41,482 nucleotides of DNA from a virus, in IMG/VR virus record IMGVR_UViG_3300035459_000040, positions 1 to 41,482 of that record. One strand, 5' to 3'. How positions within the stretch are numbered: the stretch's first letter is position 1; each line of letters opens with the position of its first letter. Positions 14,410-23,079 of this stretch are shown here, one piece after another. A program made the translations under genes and the position numbers. The notes beneath the pieces are model-generated. The model searched no databases and was not told the DNA's origin. It saw only the letters and a list, made by a program, of their open reading frames with translations.

Positions 14410-14514
14410 TCAGAAGACGATTGCGCCGATCACGACGCCGGCGACGAAGATCGATCCTGCCACGATCGCCAGGGTTGAGATCCGCACAGTGATGGAATTG
14501 GTTATGTCACTCAT
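14410..14514 (-). CDS. 34-residue single-span membrane peptide
   Basis: Starts MSDITNSITVRISTLAIVAG and continues hydrophobic to the end (IFVAGVVIGAIVF). A strong ribosome site (AAAAAGGAGC) precedes the ATG, which overlaps the previous stop as ATGA. A one-span peptide in a lysis cluster could be a small holin or a holin regulator. No family assigned. Confidence 0.58.
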   Translation of the reverse strand: MSDITNSITVRISTLAIVAGSIFVAGVVIGAIVF

Positions 14515-14858
14515 TGTGATGCTCCTTTTTGTCTCGAACGATCCGCTCCCACATGATGCTGCAGCGCCGTCTTGATCTCGGTCAAATTTAGAATGATGAG
14601 CGTGTCTCTCTTGCTCTGTTGCTCTCTGAAGAGCTCCATCGCATGGGCTTGCTCTGAAACCTCCTTCTTCACGTTCGCAATATCCGCCTCGAGCACCTGG
14701 ATCTTCGCATGATCGTCCCCAACCCATAGGATATTTCTAACCTGGCTGAACACGACCCCTCCCGTGACCACGATCGCCGAGAGAATACCGGCAACCATCC
14801 ACGCTCGCTTGACGATACCATTTACAGCCCAAAGCCGGTTCCAGATCTTACCCACCAA
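14511..14858 (-). CDS. Membrane-anchored coiled-coil protein of the lysis region
   Basis: A 115-residue protein with an N-terminal membrane span (about 20-40, AGILSAIVVTGGVVF) followed by a coiled coil (about 52-85, IQVLEADIANVKKEVSEQAH). Start is TTG 14858 or GTG 14855 after AAAGGATC. The layout resembles XhlA-like hemolysin/holin accessory proteins and i-spanins, though the order here (span then coil) is closest to an inner-membrane spanin. Assigned only as a lysis-cassette component. Confidence 0.55.
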   Translation of the reverse strand: MVGKIWNRLWAVNGIVKRAWMVAGILSAIVVTGGVVFSQVRNILWVGDDHAKIQVLEADIANVKKEVSEQAHAMELFREQQSKRDTLIILNLTEIKTALQHHVGADRSRQKGASQ

Positions 14859-14868
14859 TGCGATCCTT

Positions 14869-15105
14869 TCAATTTGCTTGCACCACTTTCGAGGTAACCA
14901 TATCCAGCCTCGTGTTGAGCGCTGCGATCGTAAGCCTGAGTGTTTCGACAGCCTTCTGTGTCGGGGCGATCAGTGGCTCGTTCTTGACTTCAATCGCCAC
15001 TTCGAGCCGGATCCGAAGCCGAGACTCCTCCTCGATGCACTGCATGAGCTCGGTCGTGATGCTTCTGATGCTGATCGCCGTTTGTTGCTGTTCCGAGAGA
15101 ACCAT
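14869..15105 (-). CDS. Small helical protein
   Basis: 78 residues, largely alpha-helical with heptads (EESRLRIRLEVAIEVKNEPL), preceded by a strong GAGGAGGT ribosome site. It sits between the tail and lysis clusters. No known family is recognised; it could be a small structural or chaperone protein. Confidence 0.5.
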   Translation of the reverse strand: MVLSEQQQTAISIRSITTELMQCIEEESRLRIRLEVAIEVKNEPLIAPTQKAVETLRLTIAALNTRLDMVTSKVVQAN

Positions 15106-15120
15106 AACACCTCCTCATTG

Positions 15121-15321
15121 TTACATTGCTAAAAGGTTGTATGATGTGCCGCCGATGTTGAGTTCAATCTTCTTCAGTTGCGTTGTCGGAGAACCTGCCG
15201 ATGCGTTCGCGACATAATATCCCGACGGAGCGCTGCTCGCCGAGAGCGGTTTATCGCAGACTGGAAATGGTACCTTTCGAGCCTCAGTGGTTAACTCGGG
15301 CTCCTGTGTGTTGTTCTCCAT
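15121..15321 (-). CDS. Small protein sharing a C-terminal motif with the tail protein
   Basis: 66 residues with a low-complexity, Ser/Ala/Pro-rich middle. Its end, KKIELNIGGTSYNLLAM, resembles the last residues of the neighbouring large tail protein (LKRTLNIGGVSVDVACYN). That suggests a shared terminal module and perhaps a virion or tail-tip location. Ribosome site GAGGAATAG. Otherwise unrecognised. Confidence 0.5.
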   Translation of the reverse strand: MENNTQEPELTTEARKVPFPVCDKPLSASSAPSGYYVANASAGSPTTQLKKIELNIGGTSYNLLAM

Positions 15322-15336
15322 ACTATTCCTCCCTCT

Positions 15337-18300
15337 TTAATTGTAGCAGGCGACATCAACCGAGACGCCCCCGATGTTCAGGGTCCGTTTGAGTGTTGGG
15401 CCGGTTGCTGCTAACGAACTACCCCAAGCGAGTTCCGATCCGTTCAGGTTCAAACTTCTAAATGAGGCAGACCCATCATAAGAATTGATTTCCCAGGTTA
15501 TTGATGGTGGGTTCCCAAACTCTCCCTGAAGCCCATATGGACCGATCGAGGTTATTGTCGGTGGAGAATCCGCATTCACGAATACTAATCCACCATCAGC
15601 AGTGAGATGAGCGAACCCATTTTCACCCTGCAATTCAAACTCGGTTGCTTTGACTGAACCCTCAACATCTGCGTCATGAGCTTTGACGTGTCCTGCTTGT
15701 GTCACCCGAAATGGCGCCGCGTCTCGCCCCGCGAAATCGGATCCAGCCCAGATCATTGTTGAGGACGAGTTCTCACTGGTAATGCCTGCGCCGCCTGAAC
15801 TCGCTCCGGCGACCGCGATCGTGATCTGTGAAGCGTAGACGTTCCCGCTTTGATAGACCCGAAATGGTGCCGTTGCACGACCAACGTAGTCAGATCCAGA
15901 GAAGATCGTCAGTGGATCAGCTCCGGATTCATCACCGAGCATTCCCGTCGTCAAGCCGGTCGAAGGATCTCCGACTATAACGTTGCCGGCCAGCACCCAG
16001 TTACCCCTGATCTCGGGACTGGAAACTTCATTCGCATCAAGATATGTCGACTGGATGTAACCGGGGATGTCGCCGAGAGCAACGAGGTTCGCCGGACGCC
16101 CCGTGATCTCGGTTGTCCAGTCGAACGACGTCGGCACGCTCGGGGCTCCGGTGACGCACGCCCAGGAAATCGAACTGCCGGCGCCAAGGATCATATCGCC
16201 GCGCAGATAAACGTTGTCAGAGTAGAGGCCGTAACCCTGCAGTATCCCGAATGTCGGATCCACAACGCCGTTCAAATTGCCGAGCCGGACCCGAAGAGAT
16301 GCCATCGCTCCGAACTGGGCGACAGACGTCACGCCACTTCGCATCTCCATATAGGGCGAGTTTGCATCGTCGCTCGTCATGTAGATGAGGTTTGCTCTCG
16401 ACGGATCAGTGACGTTGCCGATCACGATCCACTCAATATCCGTTTTGAAGACATCGATCTGATCGCCGCCAGAGAGAATCTGGATATCGGAGAACTCTTT
16501 GCCCTGCGAGTCGACGCCGGTTGCGATGACGCGTCCGAAAATGCGGAACCAATCGAATGGGGATCCGGATGCATCAAAGTCGCTCCGATAAGACATAACG
16601 ATGTCGTCGAGAACGAACCCGGGTCCCTTGTTGATCCAGGTGTTGCGATAAGCGCCCGAAGTGACCCGGGGGTTTATTGTCTTTGCGACCGCGGATGCCG
16701 TCGACGGCGTGACAGAGAGAGACCCGAGAACGACGTCGGGCGCGGTTGTCTTTGCAATCGAGGACGAGGCGGCCGGAGTGATCGATGCCGAACCCCACCA
16801 AAGCGAGGGATCTGTCGCGTGTGCGATCGAGGATGAGGCCGCTGGCGTTATCGACGTCGAGCCGAAGATCAGCGTCGGATCGAGACTCTTTGCGATTGCC
16901 GTCACGGCGGCCGGGTAGATCGTAAATGCGATCGATACCGTTGGATCCGTTTTTGTGCTGATTGCCGACGCATGTGCCGGCGTGACACTGATTGATCCCA
17001 GAACGACCGATGGGTCTGTCTTGGTGCTGATCGCTGATGCCGCCGAAGGCGTGACGATGACGGGGATTGAATAGGTCGCGCTGATACAAGGCACGACGCC
17101 GGACTCGCTCATCAGGAGTTCGACGCTATCGCTCGGCGGCGGCTCGTTGTCCGTCAGGTCGTCGACCTCCCTGACTGCGAACGTTGTCCAGGCTGCTTTT
17201 TGGATATACGCAGCGAGATTGCTGATCTCCGCCCACCCCTCACCTGCCGAAGAGTTGAAATTCCCGGTCCCTATTGCCGCAGCCCCAACGAGATGAAAGT
17301 CGCTATTCGCCAGCGCCGAAGTCGATGCTTGATTTGCTGTGACAAGACTCCCAGATCCCGCGTTTAGACCATTCCCAGTTCTGTAAACGAAGACAGACGC
17401 CGAAGAAATAATCGCACTCGCATCGATGCTCGACGTATTGAAGGGGAAGAAGAGTCGGGTGATGTTGAGTGTTACGTCGGGATCGTCGTATATCCAACTC
17501 GAGACCGCTGATAGACTGGCGTCGGTTGTACCATGGTCCGTGCCGTTAGTTGCCGTCCTGACGGTTGACCAAGCGGTGTTGACCTGAGAATTGCGAACAT
17601 AGCCGTCACCTGATCCGGCATAGAAACTCGCGGTTGTGTCACATTCGAGCCACGCCCCGGCCTCGTTGAACGTCCGATCGATGAACGCCTGATCGATGAT
17701 CTTCTGAGCGACAAGTTGCTTGCCACGCATAGTGAACCGAAGATCTGCGTCGATATGTTCGCCGCGATGATTCCATGCGCGCACGGGACGGATAAACGTC
17801 ACGCGGTCCTTTGTGCCCATGAGAATCTGGACTGCTCGATGCGAGGCATTCAACGGCGGGCCATCTGTACCGGCCGATGCGATGACTTCGAAATCAACGA
17901 TGTTAGAGAGAGGTTTCTTGTCGAAGTGGAATATCTTGGCGAGTGAGGTGTTGCGGGCCTCGACGATCTGGTGCCCGCCATCCTGGATGATATTGCGCCA
18001 AATGAGAGCCTTACCCTGCTTTCCCCAGCGCGATCCGAGATATGCCTCTGCCTCAACGCTCCGCACATTCGGCAACCGGAACTCGATCGAGTGATCAACA
18101 TTGTGGAACCGGACAGATCCAAGTAGTCCGATCTCCGCCTCGTAGGAAGCCGAAGTCATCTGATAGGACTTCGACGCCGCGTTGAAGTTGAGCGTCGTAT
18201 CGATGTCCCGGAGAGCGCCGTTCTTTAAGGCGCCGTCGGGAAAGTGGATATGACTCGCGAAGCCCCTGAAGAGGAATCTTCCAGGCTCGATCTCGAAGTG

Positions 18301-18342
18301 CTTCGCGGTCAGCGTCCGATGTTCGGTAAGCTCTCGCATCAT
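15337..18342 (-). CDS. Large tail protein / probable tail-tip host-interaction protein
   Basis: A 1001-residue structural protein, the last long gene of the tail cluster, where host-interaction proteins usually sit. The N-terminal 250 residues look like a tail-attachment domain. The middle holds six tandem repeats of about 23 residues (16654-17055). The C-terminal third has a twice-repeated block (SGSDYVGR..APFRV.QSGNVYA and AGSDFAGR..APFRVTQAGHVKA), then a beta-rich tip ending LNIGG. No enzymatic motif seen. ATG 18342 shares a base with the preceding TGA. Receptor binding is inferred from position and repeat architecture. Confidence 0.68.
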   Translation of the reverse strand: MMRELTEHRTLTAKHFEIEPGRFLFRGFASHIHFPDGALKNGALRDIDTTLNFNAASKSYQMTSASYEAEIGLLGSVRFHNVDHSIEFRLPNVRSVEAEAYLGSRWGKQGKALIWRNIIQDGGHQIVEARNTSLAKIFHFDKKPLSNIVDFEVIASAGTDGPPLNASHRAVQILMGTKDRVTFIRPVRAWNHRGEHIDADLRFTMRGKQLVAQKIIDQAFIDRTFNEAGAWLECDTTASFYAGSGDGYVRNSQVNTAWSTVRTATNGTDHGTTDASLSAVSSWIYDDPDVTLNITRLFFPFNTSSIDASAIISSASVFVYRTGNGLNAGSGSLVTANQASTSALANSDFHLVGAAAIGTGNFNSSAGEGWAEISNLAAYIQKAAWTTFAVREVDDLTDNEPPPSDSVELLMSESGVVPCISATYSIPVIVTPSAASAISTKTDPSVVLGSISVTPAHASAISTKTDPTVSIAFTIYPAAVTAIAKSLDPTLIFGSTSITPAASSSIAHATDPSLWWGSASITPAASSSIAKTTAPDVVLGSLSVTPSTASAVAKTINPRVTSGAYRNTWINKGPGFVLDDIVMSYRSDFDASGSPFDWFRIFGRVIATGVDSQGKEFSDIQILSGGDQIDVFKTDIEWIVIGNVTDPSRANLIYMTSDDANSPYMEMRSGVTSVAQFGAMASLRVRLGNLNGVVDPTFGILQGYGLYSDNVYLRGDMILGAGSSISWACVTGAPSVPTSFDWTTEITGRPANLVALGDIPGYIQSTYLDANEVSSPEIRGNWVLAGNVIVGDPSTGLTTGMLGDESGADPLTIFSGSDYVGRATAPFRVYQSGNVYASQITIAVAGASSGGAGITSENSSSTMIWAGSDFAGRDAAPFRVTQAGHVKAHDADVEGSVKATEFELQGENGFAHLTADGGLVFVNADSPPTITSIGPYGLQGEFGNPPSITWEINSYDGSASFRSLNLNGSELAWGSSLAATGPTLKRTLNIGGVSVDVACYN
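16654..17055 (-). repeat. Six tandem 23-residue (69-bp) repeats within the tail protein
   Basis: Each unit follows the pattern xTPxxxSAIAKTxDPxVxxG. Two of the six are nearly identical over ITPAASSSIA...; the third is one residue shorter and the last ends early. The units are Ser/Thr/Ala-rich with a constant DP or NP turn. They look like a beta-repeat spacer whose copy number could change fibre length. Confidence 0.85.
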
Positions 18343-18752
18343 CAGACCTGGACAGCGACAAAGAGTTTGAACTTCTTTGCCGGCGCAGACGTGATCCTGA
18401 GTGCGAGTGTTTCTCCACACTCTTCGTGGAGTTTTGCCGTGAAGTACTTGCGAGCGATCTCGATCGCCTTCGCACGGTTGACGAGCCGCTCTTGCGTAAA
18501 TCCTTTCGCGGAATCGGCAAGTGCATCGCTGAAGGCCTCGATCGGCAGCGTCTTCGCTTTCGAAAGATAGGTGTGCTCTGCCGATGTGTTATCGCAGAGC
18601 GATGGATCTTTGAGCTTCGCCGTGAGATCGGCGATCGCAGCGGGGTAGATCGTTTCAGCTGAACCGGTGAACAATGCACCCATTGACTGGGCGGACTCTG
18701 CGGCGCGGAAATCTTCCGGATCCGCCTCTTTGACGAATTGCTTCGCTTTCAT
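18342..18752 (-). CDS. Hypothetical tail-region protein
   Basis: A 136-residue protein starting MKAKQFVKEADPEDFRAAES, largely helical, with no membrane segment or catalytic motif. It overlaps the large tail protein by one base and lies after the 147-residue structural-type protein, so it is in the distal-tail gene group. It might be a fibre chaperone or a small baseplate component; I do not recognise it. Confidence 0.55.
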   Translation of the reverse strand: MKAKQFVKEADPEDFRAAESAQSMGALFTGSAETIYPAAIADLTAKLKDPSLCDNTSAEHTYLSKAKTLPIEAFSDALADSAKGFTQERLVNRAKAIEIARKYFTAKLHEECGETLALRITSAPAKKFKLFVAVQV

Positions 18753-18760
18753 GATTCCTC

Positions 18761-19204
18761 CTAAGCTTCAGTGAGATCGAGTTCCTGATCGACGAGTGTG
18801 AGCGTTTGACCGTCTGAAACGGTGCGATCAGAGCCGAGTGACCAGTAGTTCCAGACCTCTCTATTGGCCGGGGTCGCATTGTCATCCGTAAGGACGGAAT
18901 AACGAGCGGCGGTAATTGGGCCTCCCGATCCGGTCCAGGAGAAGTTTTTTAACTGGATCAGCGCCCGGTCGTTCGCGTCGTCCTCCGTGTAGACGTCGAA
19001 ATCGGTCGAGTTCAAGTTGACCTGCGATCCGTTTGCGGTATATCCCGTGCCGGCTCCAACCTGCGTTAGTTCGCCGAGTGTATTCGTATCGGCAACCGGG
19101 GCGACGGCACTCGTTACCAGGGCGAGGTAGAAATGCCCCGGCATGGCGACGCCCCGATAGGCGCCGAGCAACCGATATTTGCCTTTATTGGTGAACCCTG
19201 ACAT
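18761..19204 (-). CDS. Probable minor structural (tail) protein
   Basis: A 147-residue protein with a beta-rich pattern (HFYLALVTSAVAPVADTNTL, then GYTANGSQVNLNSTDF). This closely follows the style of phage virion proteins built of short beta strands that sit before fibre genes. It lies between the hub-like gene and the large tail protein. The ribosome site is AAAGGAGC. The exact role is unknown. Confidence 0.58.
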   Translation of the reverse strand: MSGFTNKGKYRLLGAYRGVAMPGHFYLALVTSAVAPVADTNTLGELTQVGAGTGYTANGSQVNLNSTDFDVYTEDDANDRALIQLKNFSWTGSGGPITAARYSVLTDDNATPANREVWNYWSLGSDRTVSDGQTLTLVDQELDLTEA

Positions 19205-19222
19205 GGCGATGCTCCTTTCGTT

Positions 19223-21442
19223 TTAAAGTGGTATCTCTGCCATCTTCTTCGGCTTGCCTGTTCCGGCGCGAGCAATCGCAATCGAGCCGTTGAATGTCCG
19301 AATCTGTTGAATGAGGAACGATGCCGCCTGGATGTCCCCGCGCACAACGAGACCGTCACAGAAAATGATCGCCTTGCCGTTAATGACCCTAATTGCGAAA
19401 CCGGTACCGGCGAACCCATCTGCGAATGCCAGTGAACCGGCGTAAACGTCTCCGTGAGAGCCGACGGCGCTTCCACTCCGGCGTTCAATGGCGCCGCCGA
19501 AGATCCCGAGTACATCGTCATCACGCAGTTCCCGCCATTCACCCTGCCACCAACCCGTGTTCGGCGTGAACGATCCGCCGTTGAAGGCGTAGACTGCACC
19601 GCGAAAATTCAAAGTATTATGCGCCTGAAAATCAGCATGAAGCCCCGCCTTGATGATGCGGTTCGGCATCCAGGTTGCGCGCAGAACCATCAGTGTATTC
19701 AGCGAATCAAGCGAAAGATCGTCAGACAATCCGCGCCGGGACCAAAGCGTGGTATCCTGGCCGGCGACAGTGATCCGGCTTAACGTGGCCACTGAAGGAC
19801 CGTCACCAATCGCAGTATCCCCCAGGTCTTCGTCTGTCGTTGCTGACGAGAGATCGAAAGAGCAACTCGTCGTTTTGGAATCAACCGTGTCATCTTCTGC
19901 GTTGCCCTCGAGGGGCGACATGATCTCGACAGCCACGTTGTCCCATCTCACGTTGTCCACATAGCCGTATGCCTGGCTGTCGGCAAAGGCGCCGTCATCG
20001 ACGCCCGTTGTGATCTTGAGGCTGAAGAGGCCGCCGGTAAACGGAGTGACGGGCGTGTTGAGTTCGAAGTCTCCCCAACCGGATAAGCACTCGATGCGGA
20101 CATAGTAATCGATCGGCGTCTGCTCCCATCCGATAACTTGTTTTGTGTTCTTGCCGCCAACGGGGATCCAGGCTTCCTTGAGCACCCAGTCGCCAACCCG
20201 GATGCAGACGTAAGCATGGCGAGGCTCGTAGTCCGGCGTCCAATCATCCGGAGGAGCTGAGAAGAGTTGAGACCAATCGCGGACGGAGTACCCGATCGAT
20301 CCGGAGATCTTGAGCGAGGAGACGTAAGCAAAGAGGCCAATGTCGGAGCCTTGGAACTCAAGGCGCAGGAGTGTTGCCGGATCCGGCTCGGGATAGATGT
20401 CGTTGAAGTGGGGTAGCATCTTCACCGCGTACTTGCCCGTCTTGGCTATGGAGGTCCGCTCGACATCGCCGTTGACCACCGTCCAGCCAACCGGCATGTT
20501 GCCGCTTCCCGACGGCAGTTCCCACTCTTCAAAGTCCCCGTTCCTGACCGTGAACTCTTTCGTCACGTCATACGTGATCTCGGCAGATCTGAGCGGCTTT
20601 GATTTCGAATGGTGGATTTGTTGCATCCGCACATTCAGGTTGTCATAGGGGACGCGCAGATCGACATAGTGCGCCAGGGTAAACGCCCCGGACGAATTGT
20701 ATTCGATCACATGGATCGCTGCATCCTTGAGGGCTTGTTGCTGAATGATCTGCCATGCTCCGTTAGCCTGCGTGACATGCAGACTCTTCTTGAGCAGGAG
20801 CGACTTCAGAACGTCACTACACATCCACGGGAGGCCGTTCTCATCGTAAAAGATTCCCCGATCGACAAGCGCCTGAACGAGCGCATCGTCTCCCAGATTT
20901 TGAGTCATCAAAGTCGAGAACCAATTGTCCGCCGTGACGAAGGGCAGATCCTGCCCAAGCTTGTTCAGGATGTCGACAATGATTTGAAGCTTCGAGACCC
21001 GGCCTGAGTATGCCTCAGCATTATCGTCCCGGAAAGGAATGCCGTCGAGCCGCCCGAGTCCACAAGTCGCTGTGATCGTGTATGCAAGGGGGAACGCAGC
21101 ATCTTCAGTCTCAGAGAGCTGCGGCAGGACGGATCCACGCCAGAAGAGGTTTGAATTCTTCAAGATTTCGATTCGATACGAGCCTTCATCCGCCTCGAGG
21201 ATCTGTTCAAGATCGTACTCGACGCCGCTCTCCTGCGCTTCAATCGTGTATTCACATGAAGATCCTCGAATGGGATTGGAGAATGGGAATTTGCCCTGGC
21301 CTTCATAGGTAAGCACAAACGGCGGATTGGCGGCGACTACAACCTGAGCTACGCCCGAGAAGTCCACTTCCCAGAGGGATATCTCCCAGGAGTTGCCGAG
21401 ATCGTCGCCGAATGGCGTATAATATTTTTTGCCGTAGTTCAC
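19223..21442 (-). CDS. Tail hub / tip protein with a carbohydrate-binding-like module
   Basis: A large protein (739 residues from GTG 21442) directly after the tape measure, where siphoviruses encode distal tail and hub proteins. The N-terminal 300 residues have the look of a hub domain. Near the middle a region reading NGDFEEWELPSGSGNMPVGW resembles the start of CBM4/9- or DUF642-like carbohydrate-binding domains. The C-terminal 80 residues are glycine-rich beta. Binding of host surface glycans is an inference from that module. The start after GGAAGTTGAGA is preferred to a TTG inside the tape-measure gene. Confidence 0.66.
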   Translation of the reverse strand: MNYGKKYYTPFGDDLGNSWEISLWEVDFSGVAQVVVAANPPFVLTYEGQGKFPFSNPIRGSSCEYTIEAQESGVEYDLEQILEADEGSYRIEILKNSNLFWRGSVLPQLSETEDAAFPLAYTITATCGLGRLDGIPFRDDNAEAYSGRVSKLQIIVDILNKLGQDLPFVTADNWFSTLMTQNLGDDALVQALVDRGIFYDENGLPWMCSDVLKSLLLKKSLHVTQANGAWQIIQQQALKDAAIHVIEYNSSGAFTLAHYVDLRVPYDNLNVRMQQIHHSKSKPLRSAEITYDVTKEFTVRNGDFEEWELPSGSGNMPVGWTVVNGDVERTSIAKTGKYAVKMLPHFNDIYPEPDPATLLRLEFQGSDIGLFAYVSSLKISGSIGYSVRDWSQLFSAPPDDWTPDYEPRHAYVCIRVGDWVLKEAWIPVGGKNTKQVIGWEQTPIDYYVRIECLSGWGDFELNTPVTPFTGGLFSLKITTGVDDGAFADSQAYGYVDNVRWDNVAVEIMSPLEGNAEDDTVDSKTTSCSFDLSSATTDEDLGDTAIGDGPSVATLSRITVAGQDTTLWSRRGLSDDLSLDSLNTLMVLRATWMPNRIIKAGLHADFQAHNTLNFRGAVYAFNGGSFTPNTGWWQGEWRELRDDDVLGIFGGAIERRSGSAVGSHGDVYAGSLAFADGFAGTGFAIRVINGKAIIFCDGLVVRGDIQAASFLIQQIRTFNGSIAIARAGTGKPKKMAEIPL

Positions 21443-21446
21443 TCTC

Positions 21447-23078
21447 TCAACTTCCCGTGATTGTCTTACGATCGTCTGTTGCTTGATCAAGTACGAGGAG
21501 AAGGTCCCGACGGTTGATCCGGAACGATCCGGTCAGATGCATGTTGCCGCCCATGCCGCGAAGTTTGGAAAGCGGGGCAATCACTTCAGGATCACTCGCT
21601 GCACGAGGATTGTCCCCAACCACAGCCAGCATCGGAGAATAAGCAAGCCCTCCTTCAGCAAACTTGGGAACAATCGAGGAGAACAGGGTCGCCGCCGCAG
21701 CTCCAGCGAGACCGGCCAAAATCACATTGAAGGGGAACGGGGTTGAGATGAGGGATTCCTTGACTGCGCCGGCGACCCCGATAGCGATGAAGCCTGCAAT
21801 CATTTTGCGAGCCATGTCGACGAAACTTTTCAGCATGTCGTTGAACCCGCCAATGGTGTCGGATGTTGCGAGGGCCCATTGATCGGACATTGCCTGGATG
21901 CTTTCGGTGTACTGATCCAATGCACTCTTCGATTTGAGCCAACCGTCAACTGCCGTCTTGAATATTGGGTCTTGCAGATCACGGGGCATTTCAATCTTCG
22001 GCCCCTTCATTGTGCCGAGAGATTGACCCTTCATCATCTGTTCGAATGGATTCGGCTGCGCAAAATCCTCGATCGGCGTCGGCGGGGGTTCCTTCATCAT
22101 GTCGAGCATCAGTTGCAAACGGATTCGCTCTGCGAGGCCTTGGGTCGCAAACTTCTCTAATTCGATCAAGCTGTCAAGGAACGAGATCTGATCTTTTTGA
22201 GCCTTCACGGCTGGGGGCGCATTCATTGCGGCGACTGCGGCGTCCCGTTTGGTTTTTGCATCACCGAGAGCTGCGTTTACCTGGTCAAGGCTCGTCAACT
22301 CTTTAAGCTCTGCATCGTGCGCTGTCAAATATGCGACGTATTGCTTCACGAGGGATCGGGATGTTGCGTTATAGATGTCGACACCCTGTTGCATCAGCGT
22401 TATGCTTTGGGCGTCAGTGAGGTTACCCGCCGTCATCACGTCGCTCAACTGTTGAAGGACCGAGACCTTGTGTGTCCAGCTCTGAGCTTCTTCCTTTGAG
22501 ATTTTTGCATCCGCAGCGTTTGTGCCGCTCAATCTATCCTGCCACGATTTGTAAGCCTCGACGAGATCGTCGACCGCCTTCTTTTGTTCTTTGATTTGCC
22601 CCGTGCCCGTGTTCAAAAAAGCGAAGAGAGAGGCACTGAGTCCGACGACGAGCTGCACGGCAGTTGCCCAGCCGCCGGAAGCGATGCCAAGGGCAGACAT
22701 TGCGAAGTTTGTTGCCTCAAAAGAGGTATAGCCGGCCAAGAGAACTGAATTGAGCCGCTGCATGTCCTTCGAATTCCCACTGGTTGCGCTCGATAAAGCG
22801 AGCATCGACATTGTAATCGTGCCAACAACTCCCACGCCCTGGCGGAAGAGGAAAGCCTGCTCCCGAGACTCCGTTCGCTGCTCCCGGATGAAACTCGTGA
22901 GACCGCTGGTTGCCGTTCCGGCGCGATTCATGCCTTGGGTGTAGGCTCCCGTGGCCTGGACCCCTGACTGCATGATGGAGGAAGACAGTCCGCGGATTTC
23001 CGCGCGCAGTTCCCCAATCGCCTTTTCGAATGGCGAAAGATCTGCCCCAATCCCGACTTCAAGCACCGGCTGAGCCAC
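21447..23078 (-). CDS. Tail tape measure protein
   Basis: A 543-residue protein starting at GTG immediately after the stop of the tail chaperone. It has an N-terminal helical region (ADLSPFEKAIGELRAEIRGL), hydrophobic segments around residues 120-155 and 440-470, and a C-terminal FAEGGLAYSPMLAVVGD turn typical of tape-measure C-termini. Tape-measure length sets tail length, so the tail should be short for a siphovirus. Position between chaperone and hub is standard. Confidence 0.85.
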   Translation of the reverse strand: MAQPVLEVGIGADLSPFEKAIGELRAEIRGLSSSIMQSGVQATGAYTQGMNRAGTATSGLTSFIREQRTESREQAFLFRQGVGVVGTITMSMLALSSATSGNSKDMQRLNSVLLAGYTSFEATNFAMSALGIASGGWATAVQLVVGLSASLFAFLNTGTGQIKEQKKAVDDLVEAYKSWQDRLSGTNAADAKISKEEAQSWTHKVSVLQQLSDVMTAGNLTDAQSITLMQQGVDIYNATSRSLVKQYVAYLTAHDAELKELTSLDQVNAALGDAKTKRDAAVAAMNAPPAVKAQKDQISFLDSLIELEKFATQGLAERIRLQLMLDMMKEPPPTPIEDFAQPNPFEQMMKGQSLGTMKGPKIEMPRDLQDPIFKTAVDGWLKSKSALDQYTESIQAMSDQWALATSDTIGGFNDMLKSFVDMARKMIAGFIAIGVAGAVKESLISTPFPFNVILAGLAGAAAATLFSSIVPKFAEGGLAYSPMLAVVGDNPRAASDPEVIAPLSKLRGMGGNMHLTGSFRINRRDLLLVLDQATDDRKTITGS

Positions 23079-23079
23079 G

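Noticed and set aside
15850-16836. Long plus-strand open frame of 328 codons opposite the tail protein
   Set aside because: Arg- and Cys-rich composition is the complement of Ser/Asp-rich tail codons and repeats; no domain pattern and no ribosome site.
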